DNA of 64,000 nucleotides. Source: an uncultured Bacteroidales bacterium (GTDB taxonomy: Bacteria; Bacteroidota; Bacteroidia; Bacteroidales; Muribaculaceae). Numbering within the stretch: the stretch's first letter is position 1; each line of letters begins with the position of its first letter. The notes under the pieces are model-generated. The model had not been told where the DNA came from and did no database searches. It saw nothing but the letters and a program-made list of their open reading frames with translations. Made by a program: the position numbers and the translations under genes. Location of the stretch: the NCBI GenBank assembly GCA_947176235.1, contig CAMWPM010000001.1:30780-94779 (forward strand), written 5' to 3'. This document shows, piece after piece, positions 22,601 to 33,310 of this stretch.

Positions 22601-23794
22601 TTAAGCCTTGCTGCCCTTCAGTCCGCCTTTTGTTCCTCCACCGAGTGAGAAAATGTTCTGATCGTAGCTAACGGTCTTCATCGCACTTTCACGCTTACGC
22701 TTTAGCGCGAGAGCCACGAGCTGATCCATAAGTTTCCCGAACGGCAGGCCCGTGGCTTCCCACAGGTAAAATGAGAGAGATCCGGGAATCGTGTTGATTT
22801 CGTTGACATAAATATCTCGTGTATCCGCATCGACAATTACGTCTACGCGGCTTACGCCATGACATGAAAGCACTCTGAAAGTCTCGCACGCCAGATGCTG
22901 AATTTTCTCGGTTTCTTCTTTCGGTAATTCTGCAGGAATTCTCTTTTGTGAGGCCTGCATACCTTTGGCACCTTTTGTACCACCCATGTATTTGTCCTGA
23001 TATGACAGGATTTCGCCACTCTTTATCGGCTCTTCAAGGACAGAAGGCTTGCAGTCATCACAGTCGCCAAGCACGGAGCAATTGATCTCCTGAAGATTTT
23101 CCACCATGTCTTCTACGATAATACGGGTGGAATATCTTTCGGCATCCTCCACGCACTCAATGAGGCTGTTACGGTCTGTCGCACGACCGATTCCAACGCT
23201 CGAGCCAAGATTCGCAGGCTTGACTATAACCGGGTAACCGAGTTTCTCCTCTATTTTTGCGATCAGCGAATCTCTCTTGTCAAACCATTGTTTATCCGTG
23301 AACCACACGTACTTCACCACAGGAATATCATTTGCTTCGAGGATTTGTTTCATCGTAATTTTGTCCATGCCGTTTGCCGATGAAAGAGTATTACAGCCTG
23401 CAAAGGGGATTCCTATGCTTTCCAGCACACCTTCGAACACTCCATCCTCACCATTGCTACCGTGAAGCACCGGAATGACTACATCCAGACGAGGCAATTG
23501 CAATTTCTTGGCGAACAGACCTTTTGGAGGATTAGCGGCATAAAGCTGATAATCGCCATATACGGGACGCATATAGACCTCCGTGCATTGTGACAACAGT
23601 TTCTTTATGTCACGGTAATTTGCCACATCAAAGAGAGCTTCGCCTGTCCACCAGCGCCCCTCTTTACTGATATATATTGGGGTAACGTCAAATCGGTCAC
23701 GATTAATGGCATGCATAGCCTGTGAAGCTGAGATCACTGAGATTTCATGCTCGGTCGATCGACCTCCGAAAAATACTCCTATATTGGTCTTCAT
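22601..23794 (-). CDS. D-alanine--D-alanine ligase family protein (divergent paralog)
   Basis: GVFFGGRSTEHEISVISA; HGSNGEDGVFEGVLE; GSSVGIGRA; DKYMGGTKGAKGMQASQKRIPAEL; NEINTIPGSLSFYLWEATG. Confidence 0.9.
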   Translation of the reverse strand: MKTNIGVFFGGRSTEHEISVISASQAMHAINRDRFDVTPIYISKEGRWWTGEALFDVANYRDIKKLLSQCTEVYMRPVYGDYQLYAANPPKGLFAKKLQLPRLDVVIPVLHGSNGEDGVFEGVLESIGIPFAGCNTLSSANGMDKITMKQILEANDIPVVKYVWFTDKQWFDKRDSLIAKIEEKLGYPVIVKPANLGSSVGIGRATDRNSLIECVEDAERYSTRIIVEDMVENLQEINCSVLGDCDDCKPSVLEEPIKSGEILSYQDKYMGGTKGAKGMQASQKRIPAELPKEETEKIQHLACETFRVLSCHGVSRVDVIVDADTRDIYVNEINTIPGSLSFYLWEATGLPFGKLMDQLVALALKRKRESAMKTVSYDQNIFSLGGGTKGGLKGSKA

Positions 23795-23835
23795 CTTGGT
23801 TAAATGTGATATTGAATTGTTATTTCTGGTTTGCT

Positions 23836-25425
23836 CTACTTAAAGGTGTCCGGGAGATCATTCTCATATAGCACGGCATCGCCGGCTTTCACTATCGACG
23901 CCAGTTGCTGCTGTGCCTCTGCAAACGTTGCGACCGTAATTACGGATGCTTCCGGCATTCCGTCGCCGATTCCCGCCAAAATAGCATTCCGGTTATATTC
24001 ACCGACAATGATTGCGACATCTGCTGACGCCGGAATTTTTGCTCCAAACTGGCGGTTAAGCTCCTCCTGACGGTCTCCGAGTTCAATCATTCCAGGGGTT
24101 ATGATGATCCTCTGACCCGACACGTCAACTGTCCGCAACACATCCAGAGCCATCGCCGATCCTGTTGGATTGGAGTTGAATGCATCATCTATTATTGTAA
24201 TCCCGGCGGCTGTACGCTTCATGTTGAGGCGGTGCTCCACCTGCTCTATTCTTGCCACAGCTCTTTCTATTTTCTCGTCTGGCACGCCAAAATAACGTGC
24301 CATCACCACTGCACCAACTACATTCGAGATATTGCAGTCTCCGACAAGACGGGTTGTGAGATCGAGCCGATAATCATCCGGACCGACGATAGTGAAGCTC
24401 GTACCATGCCGTCCTACTTTTATATTAGTCGCATGATATTCAGCCTCGACATCCGCACTGAGAGAGTAGTGACTGCTTCTGACGTTTTCCACTATTCTTG
24501 ATGCAGCCATCGGAAAATCACTGTTAATGACAGCAAAACCGTCAGCTGGCAGAGAGTCTATCAGTTCGAATTTCGTGCGCTGCACATTTTCTACCGACTT
24601 GAATGTCTCAAGATGCTGCTCACCCACCGCCGTGACTATTCCGGCATGAGGATGCACCAGATCACAGATCTCCTTGATGTCACCCGGCTGTTTTGCGCCC
24701 ATCTCTACGATAAACACTTCGTTATAGGGCTTGAGATACTCGCGTATTGTCCTGACCACACCGAGTGTCGTATTATAGCTGCCCGGAGTCATCACCACGT
24801 CGTAGTGCTCCGAAAGGATTCTGTAAAGGTAATGCTTGGTCGAAGTCTTACCATAGCTGCCGGTTACGCCAATAACCTTAAGATCAGGCATTGCCGCAAG
24901 TATGCGTGCAGCATCATCGTAGTATCGTTTATTGATTCTTTTCTCAACCGGCACAAGGATCATATTGGCTGCCACAATAAGACATGGCGACACGAATATC
25001 ATCGCTATAAGTGCGGCATCAGCCACATAGGTCGAATAAAACCATCTCAGAAGAGCTGCGATCACCGCTGCCAACACAATTGCCGTACCGTAGATTCGTT
25101 TTGCTCTCGGAGTTAAAGTAAGCGGTTTTTTATACTTGGCTCTGGCAAGTGATACATAATTGGCTGCGACAATAAGCGTTGCTATAGCGCCCGTAACAAC
25201 AAAGGGAAGATGATTCACAAGGATGATAAACAAAGCCACAAGGATGACGAGCCTACCCATCCGTGATGTTTCCTTGCTGTCATTAAGCCACTTCACATAC
25301 CGTTCATTCCTGTAGGAATTCTGCTGAAGCATCATCAGGTCCCGCTTGAGTGTGACAGCGAGATCTACTGCAGCCGCTACGAGTAACGCTATTTCAATTA
25401 TCTGGTAAACGACGTTATATGTCAT
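23836..25425 (-). CDS. Membrane-anchored MurF-like Mur ligase
   Basis: About 4 N-terminal hydrophobic segments, then GVTGSYGKTSTKH, EMGAKQPGDIKEI, GEQHLETFKS, EHRL, DDAFNSNPTGSAMALDVL. Confidence 0.85.
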   Translation of the reverse strand: MTYNVVYQIIEIALLVAAAVDLAVTLKRDLMMLQQNSYRNERYVKWLNDSKETSRMGRLVILVALFIILVNHLPFVVTGAIATLIVAANYVSLARAKYKKPLTLTPRAKRIYGTAIVLAAVIAALLRWFYSTYVADAALIAMIFVSPCLIVAANMILVPVEKRINKRYYDDAARILAAMPDLKVIGVTGSYGKTSTKHYLYRILSEHYDVVMTPGSYNTTLGVVRTIREYLKPYNEVFIVEMGAKQPGDIKEICDLVHPHAGIVTAVGEQHLETFKSVENVQRTKFELIDSLPADGFAVINSDFPMAASRIVENVRSSHYSLSADVEAEYHATNIKVGRHGTSFTIVGPDDYRLDLTTRLVGDCNISNVVGAVVMARYFGVPDEKIERAVARIEQVEHRLNMKRTAAGITIIDDAFNSNPTGSAMALDVLRTVDVSGQRIIITPGMIELGDRQEELNRQFGAKIPASADVAIIVGEYNRNAILAGIGDGMPEASVITVATFAEAQQQLASIVKAGDAVLYENDLPDTFK

Positions 25426-25443
25426 CTTTCTTCCACTTTTAGT

Positions 25444-26208
25444 TTAACTGTTCAAAAAATTACGCAGCACAGCCGCAAACTGCATCGGATTGTCAAGAAA
25501 CGAATAGTGACCGCAATTCTTGAATTCCACCAGACCGGCATCCGGAATCAATTCTTCCATCACCTTGGCATCGGCAAGCGGAGTCGCCGTATCATTACTG
25601 CCCCACACCAGAAGCGTGGGAGCTGAAATTTTGGGCATAAGATGTTTGAGATCTTCATTGACAACCTTGCTGAGGATTGCGCGCATTTTGGGTGAAGCAT
25701 TCAGATAATCGGCTGAAGCACGGCGGGCTCGTGATTTTTCAATACGGGCAGCCGCCTTTTTCTCTCCAAGCATCAGTCGCCACATGATTTTCCCTGCTTT
25801 AAAGGAGTATACCTTTAGGTAGTAAGTCAAGCTTCTGCGTGGTTTCACTCCTGCAGCATCCACAAGAATGACCTTGCCGACCTCATTTCTCGACGCAAGC
25901 ACTATAGCTACTCGTCCGCCAAACGAGTGTCCGACAAGCACAGGCTTTTCAAGTTGTTCTGCCTTTATTAGCTGCTCAATTACTCTCGTGTACTCTTCAA
26001 CTCCCCAAACCGATGGCGGCTCAGGAGAATCGCCAAATCCGGGGAAGTCAACGGTATAGACCCTGCAACTTTCAGCTGCCACACGTGATATGCTGGCTAC
26101 AGTTGATTTGTTGCAACCCCAGCCATGCATGACGATTACCGGCTGACTGCCATCGCCGTCAACCTCATAGGTCATCTGTCCGCCTTCGTATTCAAGGGTC
26201 TTTACCAT
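25444..26208 (-). CDS. Alpha/beta hydrolase
   Basis: VIVMHGWGCNKST; VGHSFGGRVA nucleophile elbow; LLVWGSNDTATPL; NCGHYSFLDNP. Confidence 0.9.
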   Translation of the reverse strand: MVKTLEYEGGQMTYEVDGDGSQPVIVMHGWGCNKSTVASISRVAAESCRVYTVDFPGFGDSPEPPSVWGVEEYTRVIEQLIKAEQLEKPVLVGHSFGGRVAIVLASRNEVGKVILVDAAGVKPRRSLTYYLKVYSFKAGKIMWRLMLGEKKAAARIEKSRARRASADYLNASPKMRAILSKVVNEDLKHLMPKISAPTLLVWGSNDTATPLADAKVMEELIPDAGLVEFKNCGHYSFLDNPMQFAAVLRNFLNS

Positions 26209-26377
26209 AACATCCGATATTTTTATCTATGTCCGATGGATTCCGGGTCTATTATAATTAAAGTGCAAAATTAGTAATTATAGTTGAATTATGAAAGACA
26301 ATTTTCGACCTTTTCCACACACCTGCTTCTTCCAATTTTTCCCACACATTATTTTGCCCAATTCACACCCTCAACTC

Positions 26378-26408
26378 TTGACAATTTTGCAGAATATCAC
26401 TAAATTTG
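26378..26408 (+). promoter_or_regulatory. Promoter for the aminotransferase gene
   Basis: TTG (26378) N20 TAAATTTG (26401-26408). Confidence 0.6.
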
Positions 26409-26463
26409 CATTTTATTTATCAGATTACGACCTATCAGATTATCCAATTTGTAGATTTATATT

Positions 26464-27669
26464 ATGCCATCAGTCTCACAGCGCGGCGAAATCATGCCGG
26501 CATCCCCGATACGCAAACTCGTACCTCTTTCCAACGAGGCAAAAGCCCGTGGTATCAAGGTCTTTCATCTCAATATTGGTCAGCCGGACCTCCCCACGCC
26601 ACGTATCGGACTTGAAGCCCTAAAGCATATCGACCGCGATGTTCTCGAATACAGCCCTTCTGAAGGACTTCTGTCTTTGCGCCAGAAGCTTGCTAAATAC
26701 TATAAAAGCTTCAACATCAATGTTAATGTTGACGATATAATTGTCACGACGGGTGGTTCCGAAGCTGTTTTATTTGCTTTCATGGCATGCCTCGATCCTG
26801 GCGACGAAATCATTGTACCCGAGCCGGCCTACGCCAACTATATGGCTTTTGCCATATCTGCCGGAGCTAAGATCATCACCGTCCCATCATCAATCGACGA
26901 AGGTTTCGCCCTTCCTCCGGTTGAGAAAATGGAAAGCTTGATCACCCCGCGCACTAAAGGCATTCTCATCTGCAACCCCAACAATCCCACCGGTTACCTA
27001 TACACCCGCAAGGAAATGGATCAGATTCGTGATCTCGTCAAGAAGCACGATCTTTTCCTTTTTTCCGATGAAGTTTATCGGGAATTTTGCTACACCGGAG
27101 CGCCCTACATATCCGCCTTCCATCTCGAAGGCATCGAGAATCAAGTCGTACTTATTGATTCTGTTTCAAAACGTTATAGTGAATGTGGCATCCGCATTGG
27201 CGCTCTCATCACCAAGCACGAGAAGCTCAAGAAGAACGTTATGAAGTTCTGTCAGGCGCGCCTGAGTCCTCCCCTTCTTGGTCAGCTTGTAGCTGAGGCG
27301 TCCATCGACGCCCCCGCCGAATATATGCTGATGACCTACAACGAATATGTTGAGCGGCGAAAGTTCCTCGTCGACGGTCTCAATCGTATTCCGGGATGCT
27401 ATTCCCCCATACCGATGGGTGCGTTCTACACCGTCGTCAGCCTGCCGGTTGACGATGCCGACAGATTCTGTCAATGGTGTCTCCGTGATTTTTCCTACGA
27501 AGGTGCCACCGTATTTATGGCGCCCGCTTCTGGCTTTTACACTACACCTGGCATGGGTCGTAATGAAGTCCGGGTAGCTTACGTCCTCAACAAGGAGGAC
27601 CTTGCCCGCGCACTTGTCGTACTACGTGAGGCTCTCAGGGCTTATCCCGGACGTACTATTGATTTCTGA
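26464..27669 (+). CDS. Pyridoxal phosphate-dependent class I/II aminotransferase
   Basis: KVFHLNIGQPDLPTP; NPNNPTGYLYT; SDEVYREF; SVSKRYSECGIRIG. Confidence 0.93.
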   Translation: MPSVSQRGEIMPASPIRKLVPLSNEAKARGIKVFHLNIGQPDLPTPRIGLEALKHIDRDVLEYSPSEGLLSLRQKLAKYYKSFNINVNVDDIIVTTGGSEAVLFAFMACLDPGDEIIVPEPAYANYMAFAISAGAKIITVPSSIDEGFALPPVEKMESLITPRTKGILICNPNNPTGYLYTRKEMDQIRDLVKKHDLFLFSDEVYREFCYTGAPYISAFHLEGIENQVVLIDSVSKRYSECGIRIGALITKHEKLKKNVMKFCQARLSPPLLGQLVAEASIDAPAEYMLMTYNEYVERRKFLVDGLNRIPGCYSPIPMGAFYTVVSLPVDDADRFCQWCLRDFSYEGATVFMAPASGFYTTPGMGRNEVRVAYVLNKEDLARALVVLREALRAYPGRTIDF

Positions 27670-27694
27670 TTATTCTCGCTCTTTGTGACTCCTG

Positions 27695-28966
27695 TTGATG
27701 AGAATTGACCGTTTCCTTGCTCTTCGGTTCAGCCGACGCAACCTGTCGCCGCGAAGCCGAGTCGGAATGCGTATTGCAGTTGCCGGTGTCGCATTAGCCG
27801 TTGCCATTATGTTGCTCGCCGTGTCGGTCGTTCTTGGATTCAAACTTGGTATCACCAGGAAGATTACGGGCTTTGACGCCCAGATCGTCATCACGGATAC
27901 ATCCCTATCTTCCCCGCTCTCCACTATGGAGAAAACCGATCAGTTTGTCCGGTTATCCCCGGCTGTCACATCAATTATTGCAGCTTCGGTACCATCACAA
28001 GCTTCCGTATGTGGCACGTATGCCCGCGCTGCCATTCTTAAGACACCTGAAGCTTTTGAAGGTCTGGTGCTCAAGGCATTTGATGATGGTTATGACTATG
28101 AATTCGAGAGATCACTCATTGTTGAAGGAGCTGATATGTTCCCCGACTCAGTCAGGTATCCAATTGTCCTCTCCACACTCACCTCGCGTACTCTTTCTCT
28201 CGGCATTGGTGATAAGGTCGATGCTTTCTTTCAGGTAGGCAGCGGACTTAAGATGCGACGTTTCAGCGTGACTGCGCTTTACGATTCCAACTTCTCCGAT
28301 TTTGACAAGGCAATCGCATTTACGGACAAAGAAGTGCTCACCTCCCTTCTATCTATCCCCGATTCATGCTATTCAGCCATCGAAATCCGTGGAATATCCG
28401 CAGAAAATCCCGATCCTGTATTATCATCTTCCTCGTTGATAGAAGAGGCGCTCGCCGATGCAGCTCAAGGTGGTCTGATTGATCGCCCTCTGTCAGTCGA
28501 CAATGTCTATCACAAATCGGTTGCCTATTTCGCGTGGCTTGACCTGCTTGACACCAATGTTTGGCTCATAATTATTCTAATGGCTGTCGTATCAGGATTC
28601 ACTCTCGTTTCATCCACGTTTATCATTGTTCTTGAGCGCGTCCCCACTATTGGCATTTTGAAATCTTTAGGTACCACCAACTCCTTGATTTCCCGCACCT
28701 TCCTTCTCGTAGGACTAAGTATTGTGATTCGTGGGCTTGTAATTGGCGACATAGTGGCACTTTTGTTCATCGTCATTCAGTCGATGTTCCATCTCCTGCC
28801 ACTCGATCCGGTATCCTATTTCCTTAGTTATGTTCCGGTAAGACTCGACTTTATCTCTTTCCTTGTCATCAACATTTCGACAATCCTGTTCACTCTTCTT
28901 CTCCTCCTCATTCCCTCCCGTATCGTAAGCCGTATTCCACCCTCTTCCGTTATTGATTATGAATAA
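27695..28966 (+). CDS. FtsX-like/LolE-type ABC transporter permease
   Basis: FLALRFSRRNLSPRSRVGMRIAVAGVALAVAIMLLAVSVVLGFK; C-terminal FtsX TM core. Confidence 0.85.
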   Translation: MMRIDRFLALRFSRRNLSPRSRVGMRIAVAGVALAVAIMLLAVSVVLGFKLGITRKITGFDAQIVITDTSLSSPLSTMEKTDQFVRLSPAVTSIIAASVPSQASVCGTYARAAILKTPEAFEGLVLKAFDDGYDYEFERSLIVEGADMFPDSVRYPIVLSTLTSRTLSLGIGDKVDAFFQVGSGLKMRRFSVTALYDSNFSDFDKAIAFTDKEVLTSLLSIPDSCYSAIEIRGISAENPDPVLSSSSLIEEALADAAQGGLIDRPLSVDNVYHKSVAYFAWLDLLDTNVWLIIILMAVVSGFTLVSSTFIIVLERVPTIGILKSLGTTNSLISRTFLLVGLSIVIRGLVIGDIVALLFIVIQSMFHLLPLDPVSYFLSYVPVRLDFISFLVINISTILFTLLLLLIPSRIVSRIPPSSVIDYE

Positions 28967-29984
28967 GAAATCAATTCTCATCATTCTTTTGTCTCTTGTT
29001 GTATTGGCAGGAGTCGCAGCTTTTTGGTTGTATTCCTATGTCTCCATCCCCTGCCGGGCTTCTGAATCCGTCATGCTTTACATCTCTCCTGCTTCTTCGG
29101 ACTCCGATAGTTTCTCCAAGTCGGCATCGGATTCTCTTCGTCTTACCCTCGGCGAGAAATTTGGATCACGAGTGATTTCCGTTCTCGATCTCACGTCCCG
29201 TTCCCCTCGTCCCGGGGCTTATCTTATCAAGCCGGGAGAAAAAGCGTGGCAGGTTGCACGGAAACTATCGAGAGGTAATCAGACTCCGGTCAAGCTGACG
29301 TTCAATAATATCCGTACGCTTCCTCATTTCGTCGAACGAGTTTCCTCCGTTATGGCGTTTTCTGCCGAAGATTTGGAGCATGCGCTTGACTCGATTCTGC
29401 CTGAAGCCGGATTTTCGCGTCCTGCCTATCTCTCCGCGGTTCTCCCCGATTCTTATGAATTTTATTGGACGGCATCAGCTACTTCTGTTGTCAATCGACT
29501 GCTTTCTCACCGTAATAATTTCTGGAACGACTCACGTCGCGCTAAAGCGAAAAATCTCGGATTAAATCCCGTAAAAGTAGCCATCATAGCGTCAATTGCG
29601 GAGGAAGAGAGTGCAAAGCGTGACGAACGAGGCACTATTGGACGTCTCTACATCAATCGTCTTGACCGGGGGATGAAACTGCAGGCTGATCCTACTGTCA
29701 AGTATGCAACCGGCAATTTTGCACTTCGACGTATCACTAACGCGCATCTCTCCACCCCTTCCCCCTACAACACCTATCTTCATGAAGGATTGCCTCCGGG
29801 ACCTATCCGTATGCCTGAAGCTGCTACGATTGATGCCATCCTTGACTCCCGCCCCAACAACTATCTTTATATGTGTGCTAAAGAGGACTTCTCCGGGTAT
29901 CATAATTTTGCGTCTGACTTTGCTACCCATCAGGCAAACGCCCGACGCTACCACGCGGCACTTAACGCAAGAGGTATTCGGTGA
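28953..29984 (+). CDS. mltG: Endolytic transglycosylase MltG
   Basis: IASIAEEESAKRDERGTIGRLYINRLDRGMKLQADPTVKYA; YNTYLHEGLPPGPIRMPEAATIDAIL. Confidence 0.95.
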   Translation: MIMNKKSILIILLSLVVLAGVAAFWLYSYVSIPCRASESVMLYISPASSDSDSFSKSASDSLRLTLGEKFGSRVISVLDLTSRSPRPGAYLIKPGEKAWQVARKLSRGNQTPVKLTFNNIRTLPHFVERVSSVMAFSAEDLEHALDSILPEAGFSRPAYLSAVLPDSYEFYWTASATSVVNRLLSHRNNFWNDSRRAKAKNLGLNPVKVAIIASIAEEESAKRDERGTIGRLYINRLDRGMKLQADPTVKYATGNFALRRITNAHLSTPSPYNTYLHEGLPPGPIRMPEAATIDAILDSRPNNYLYMCAKEDFSGYHNFASDFATHQANARRYHAALNARGIR

Positions 29985-29995
29985 CGTGTCCGCCA

Positions 29996-30048
29996 AATTT
30001 TTGAGCCATCCGTTATGCTCGGTTTAGAATACGGATGGCTCAAAAATT
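29996..30048. terminator. Bidirectional terminator between convergent mltG and AI-2E genes
   Basis: Perfect 18-bp IR AATTTTTGAGCCATCCGT / ACGGATGGCTCAAAAATT, 17-nt loop. Confidence 0.75.
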
Positions 30049-30075
30049 GGGGGCATTGACAGAAACCTACACACC

Positions 30076-31191
30076 CTATTCAATGGGAGTTGTCTCTATT
30101 TCTTCAAGAATCTCTCCACTCTTTGCCCCGGATTGATGGGAAATGTATGCGTCATAGTACGATAGCAGAAGCGTCGTCAGCGGTAGTGCGATGATCATTC
30201 CTATCAATCCCAGCAGACTTCCCCAGATTGATAGTGAAAGTAGAATTATGGCTGGATTAAGTCCCATGGCTTTACCCATGATTTTGGGCGTAAGAATAAG
30301 ATCCGACACCACCTCTACTATTGCATATACCATTATCGTCTCCCACATTATCGTCCAGAATTCCACGCCTTGCTCGGTCGAGTACACCAGACATAGCAGC
30401 GTGACGGGAATGAGTGAGATATACTGCATATATGGAACCATGAAAAGAATTCCGATCATTATTCCCATCACCACAGCCAATGGCAGACCGATTATCAGAA
30501 ATCCTATGCTGAACATCACCGCCACGATTAGAGCTATTAAAGCCTGACCTCGGAAATATAGGTTCATGCTCTTTTTAATGTCATTTCCGATCTTGTAAAC
30601 TGGTTTTCTGAATTTTGGGGGAACCATATTCCGGAATCCCTGCATCAGTTTATCATAGTCGATGAGAATGAACACCACATAGAGTATCACGATTAGCCAG
30701 CTGACGATGGACCATATCACACCCAAGCCACCTGAGATTATCGTCTCTGCATTCGATGCGATATGCATGAAGTCCTGCTTGATCAGTGTTTCCGAAAGTT
30801 TGTCGAAATTTATGTAGTTCTTGAGAAACACATGCACGCTGTCAGGCAGAAACGGCACGTCGGCACCATCTTTTGCATAGTTGCTGATCATTCTCGCCAT
30901 CTGATGCGTCTCATCGATGATTGACGGAATGAAAAAATATCCCATGATTCCGAAAAGTGTTGTCAGTTCGAACAGTGTTATGAATATAGGTATGATTTTC
31001 CCTTTGAAATGCAGTAATCTACGGTTATAACGCACAAGCGGCTCGATTATGTAGGCGATCAGACATGCCACACAAAATGGCAGCAGCACATCCTTCAGTC
31101 TGTTTATTAGCCATAAAGCACCGGCGATACAGGCTATCGTTATCAGAAGCCTCACTACTCTGTCAAGAGTATATGGTTTTCTCTCGTGCAT
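30076..31191 (-). CDS. AI-2E family transporter
   Basis: Multi-TM; LPFCVACLIAYIIEPLV; GLNPAIILLSLSIWGSLLGLIGMIIALPLTTLL. Confidence 0.9.
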   Translation of the reverse strand: MHERKPYTLDRVVRLLITIACIAGALWLINRLKDVLLPFCVACLIAYIIEPLVRYNRRLLHFKGKIIPIFITLFELTTLFGIMGYFFIPSIIDETHQMARMISNYAKDGADVPFLPDSVHVFLKNYINFDKLSETLIKQDFMHIASNAETIISGGLGVIWSIVSWLIVILYVVFILIDYDKLMQGFRNMVPPKFRKPVYKIGNDIKKSMNLYFRGQALIALIVAVMFSIGFLIIGLPLAVVMGIMIGILFMVPYMQYISLIPVTLLCLVYSTEQGVEFWTIMWETIMVYAIVEVVSDLILTPKIMGKAMGLNPAIILLSLSIWGSLLGLIGMIIALPLTTLLLSYYDAYISHQSGAKSGEILEEIETTPIE

Positions 31192-31336
31192 AAATGATGG
31201 TATTTTATAGGGTGATGAATTTTTAGATGCTTCGTTTTGACGCTTTTTGATGAAAAATGAGTAAATTTGTCGGAATTACTGCTTATCGCATTTTTTCGCA
31301 ATTTCTTAAACTCTTTTTTATATTATTAACCACATT

Positions 31337-32815
31337 ATGACTCAACAAGTTCAAAAAGGCTTCAACATTGTCTATCTCAACGACAAGAAATGGGTGAGAT
31401 GGACCGCGTTGGCTCTTTTGGCGTCAGCCATGTTTTTCGGCTACGTCTTTGTCGACATCCTATCCCCACTCCAGTCACTCCTGGAAGAGACGCGCGGATG
31501 GGATCCTCAGACTTATGGCAACTTCTTTGGTGCCGAAACGTTCCTCAATGTATTTATCTGTTTCCTTATCATCGCAGGTATCATCCTTGATAAGATGGGG
31601 GTTCGCTTCACGGCTATCCTGTCTGGAATTGTGATGGTTGCTGGCGCATCGATCAATTACTGGGCTCTCACCGATGCTTTCACCGGTAGTGCTCTCGCTC
31701 GGTTTATGGACGATTTCCTTAATCTTCCCAATGCGTGGTGGAACTTCACTCCATTCTTCAAAGGAATGCCAGCCTCTGCAAAGCTGTCGGCTATCGGATT
31801 CATGATATTTGGATGTGGCATTGAGATGGCTGGCATCACTGTTTCCCGTGGTATCGTCAAGTGGTTCGCTGGCAAGGAGATGGCTCTTGCAATGGGCATT
31901 GAGATGGCAATTGCTCGACTCGGTGTGGCAGTTGTTTTCCTCGGCTCCCCTGCCATTGCCAAGCTCCACGATGTTATCAGTGTTTCCCGTCCCGTGGGCT
32001 TCACGGTTCTTTTGCTCATCATTGGTCTCATCTGCTTCATCGTCTACGCCTTTATGGATAAGGCTCTCGAGAAACAGATTGGCAACACCGAGGAAAAGGA
32101 CGATCCCTTTAAAGTCAGCGACCTCCGCTACATTTTCTCATCCAAGGTTTTCTGGATCGTATCGCTCCTTTGCGTCCTCTATTATTCTGCTATTTTCCCA
32201 TTCCAGAATTATGCCGGCAACATGCTCCAGTGTAATCTGGGACTGACGGAGGAAGAGGCAGGACGAATCTTCTTTGTTTTCCCTCTCGGTGCGGCGGCCA
32301 TTACTCCCATTCTCGGCAACTTCCTTGATAAGCGTGGCAAAGGCGCTACGATGCTCATCTACGGTGCTATCCTTATGATTGTCTGTCATCTCACCTTCGC
32401 ATTCATCGTTCCCGCCACCCGTTCCGCTGTCATAGCTTATGCAGCTATCATTCTGCTTGGCATATCATTCTCTCTCGTGCCTGCGTCCCTCTGGCCCTCT
32501 GTTCCCAAACTTGTGGATGCTAAGCTCCTCGGTTCTGCCTATGCTGTTATCTTCTGGATCCAGAATCTCGGTCTTTATGCTTTCCGTAAAGGCATCGGCT
32601 CTCTCTTGCAGGTCGTCAACCCCGGCATTGAAAATCCTCTTGATTACAATTACACTATTCCGATGGTCGTGTTTGCATCATGCGGAATTTTCGCCCTTTT
32701 CTTCGGTATTTGGTTGAAAGCTCTTGATGCCAAAAAGCATTACGGACTCGAACTTCCCAATATCAAGAAAAACACTCAGGCGGAAGAAGCTGAAGTTGCC
32801 GACGCTGAACTTTGA
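31337..32815 (+). CDS. MFS transporter
   Basis: 12-TM-like 492-aa protein; LDKMGVRFTAILSG; GNFLDKRGKGATMLIYG. Confidence 0.85.
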   Translation: MTQQVQKGFNIVYLNDKKWVRWTALALLASAMFFGYVFVDILSPLQSLLEETRGWDPQTYGNFFGAETFLNVFICFLIIAGIILDKMGVRFTAILSGIVMVAGASINYWALTDAFTGSALARFMDDFLNLPNAWWNFTPFFKGMPASAKLSAIGFMIFGCGIEMAGITVSRGIVKWFAGKEMALAMGIEMAIARLGVAVVFLGSPAIAKLHDVISVSRPVGFTVLLLIIGLICFIVYAFMDKALEKQIGNTEEKDDPFKVSDLRYIFSSKVFWIVSLLCVLYYSAIFPFQNYAGNMLQCNLGLTEEEAGRIFFVFPLGAAAITPILGNFLDKRGKGATMLIYGAILMIVCHLTFAFIVPATRSAVIAYAAIILLGISFSLVPASLWPSVPKLVDAKLLGSAYAVIFWIQNLGLYAFRKGIGSLLQVVNPGIENPLDYNYTIPMVVFASCGIFALFFGIWLKALDAKKHYGLELPNIKKNTQAEEAEVADAEL

Positions 32816-32851
32816 TTTCGATCATCCCACTTTACTTCAAAATATCTCATT

Positions 32852-33289
32852 ATGATTAAAAGAATTCTTTCAATAGCCGGTCGTCCCGGTCTTTTCAAGC
32901 TCGTTAGTCAGGGTAAGAACATGCTCATTGTTGAAGCACTTGCCACCGGAAAACGTACTCCGGCTTATACACACGACAAGGTTATTTCTCTTGCCGATGT
33001 AGCTATGTACACCACCGATGAAGAAGTTCCTCTCACCGACGTATTCGAGTCCATCAAAAAGCTCAACGACGGCAAACCCGTTGATGTTAAAGCTTTAGGT
33101 GGCGACGCCGAGATTCGTGCCTACTTCAAGGAAGTGCTTCCCAACTTCGACGACGATCGCGTCTACACCAACGACATCAAGAAAGTTTTCAACTGGTACA
33201 ACGCCCTGATCGCCGCAGGTATCGACACGTTTAAGGATGCCGAACCCGACACCGCAACTGAATCTTCTGAATCTCCCGCTGAAGCATAA
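32852..33289 (+). CDS. DUF5606-type conserved Bacteroidetes protein
   Basis: MIKRILSIAGRPGLFKLVSQGKNMLIVEAL...DIKKVFNWYNALIAAGI. Confidence 0.75.
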   Translation: MIKRILSIAGRPGLFKLVSQGKNMLIVEALATGKRTPAYTHDKVISLADVAMYTTDEEVPLTDVFESIKKLNDGKPVDVKALGGDAEIRAYFKEVLPNFDDDRVYTNDIKKVFNWYNALIAAGIDTFKDAEPDTATESSESPAEA

Positions 33290-33310
33290 TACTTATCACC
33301 CTTGATACAA

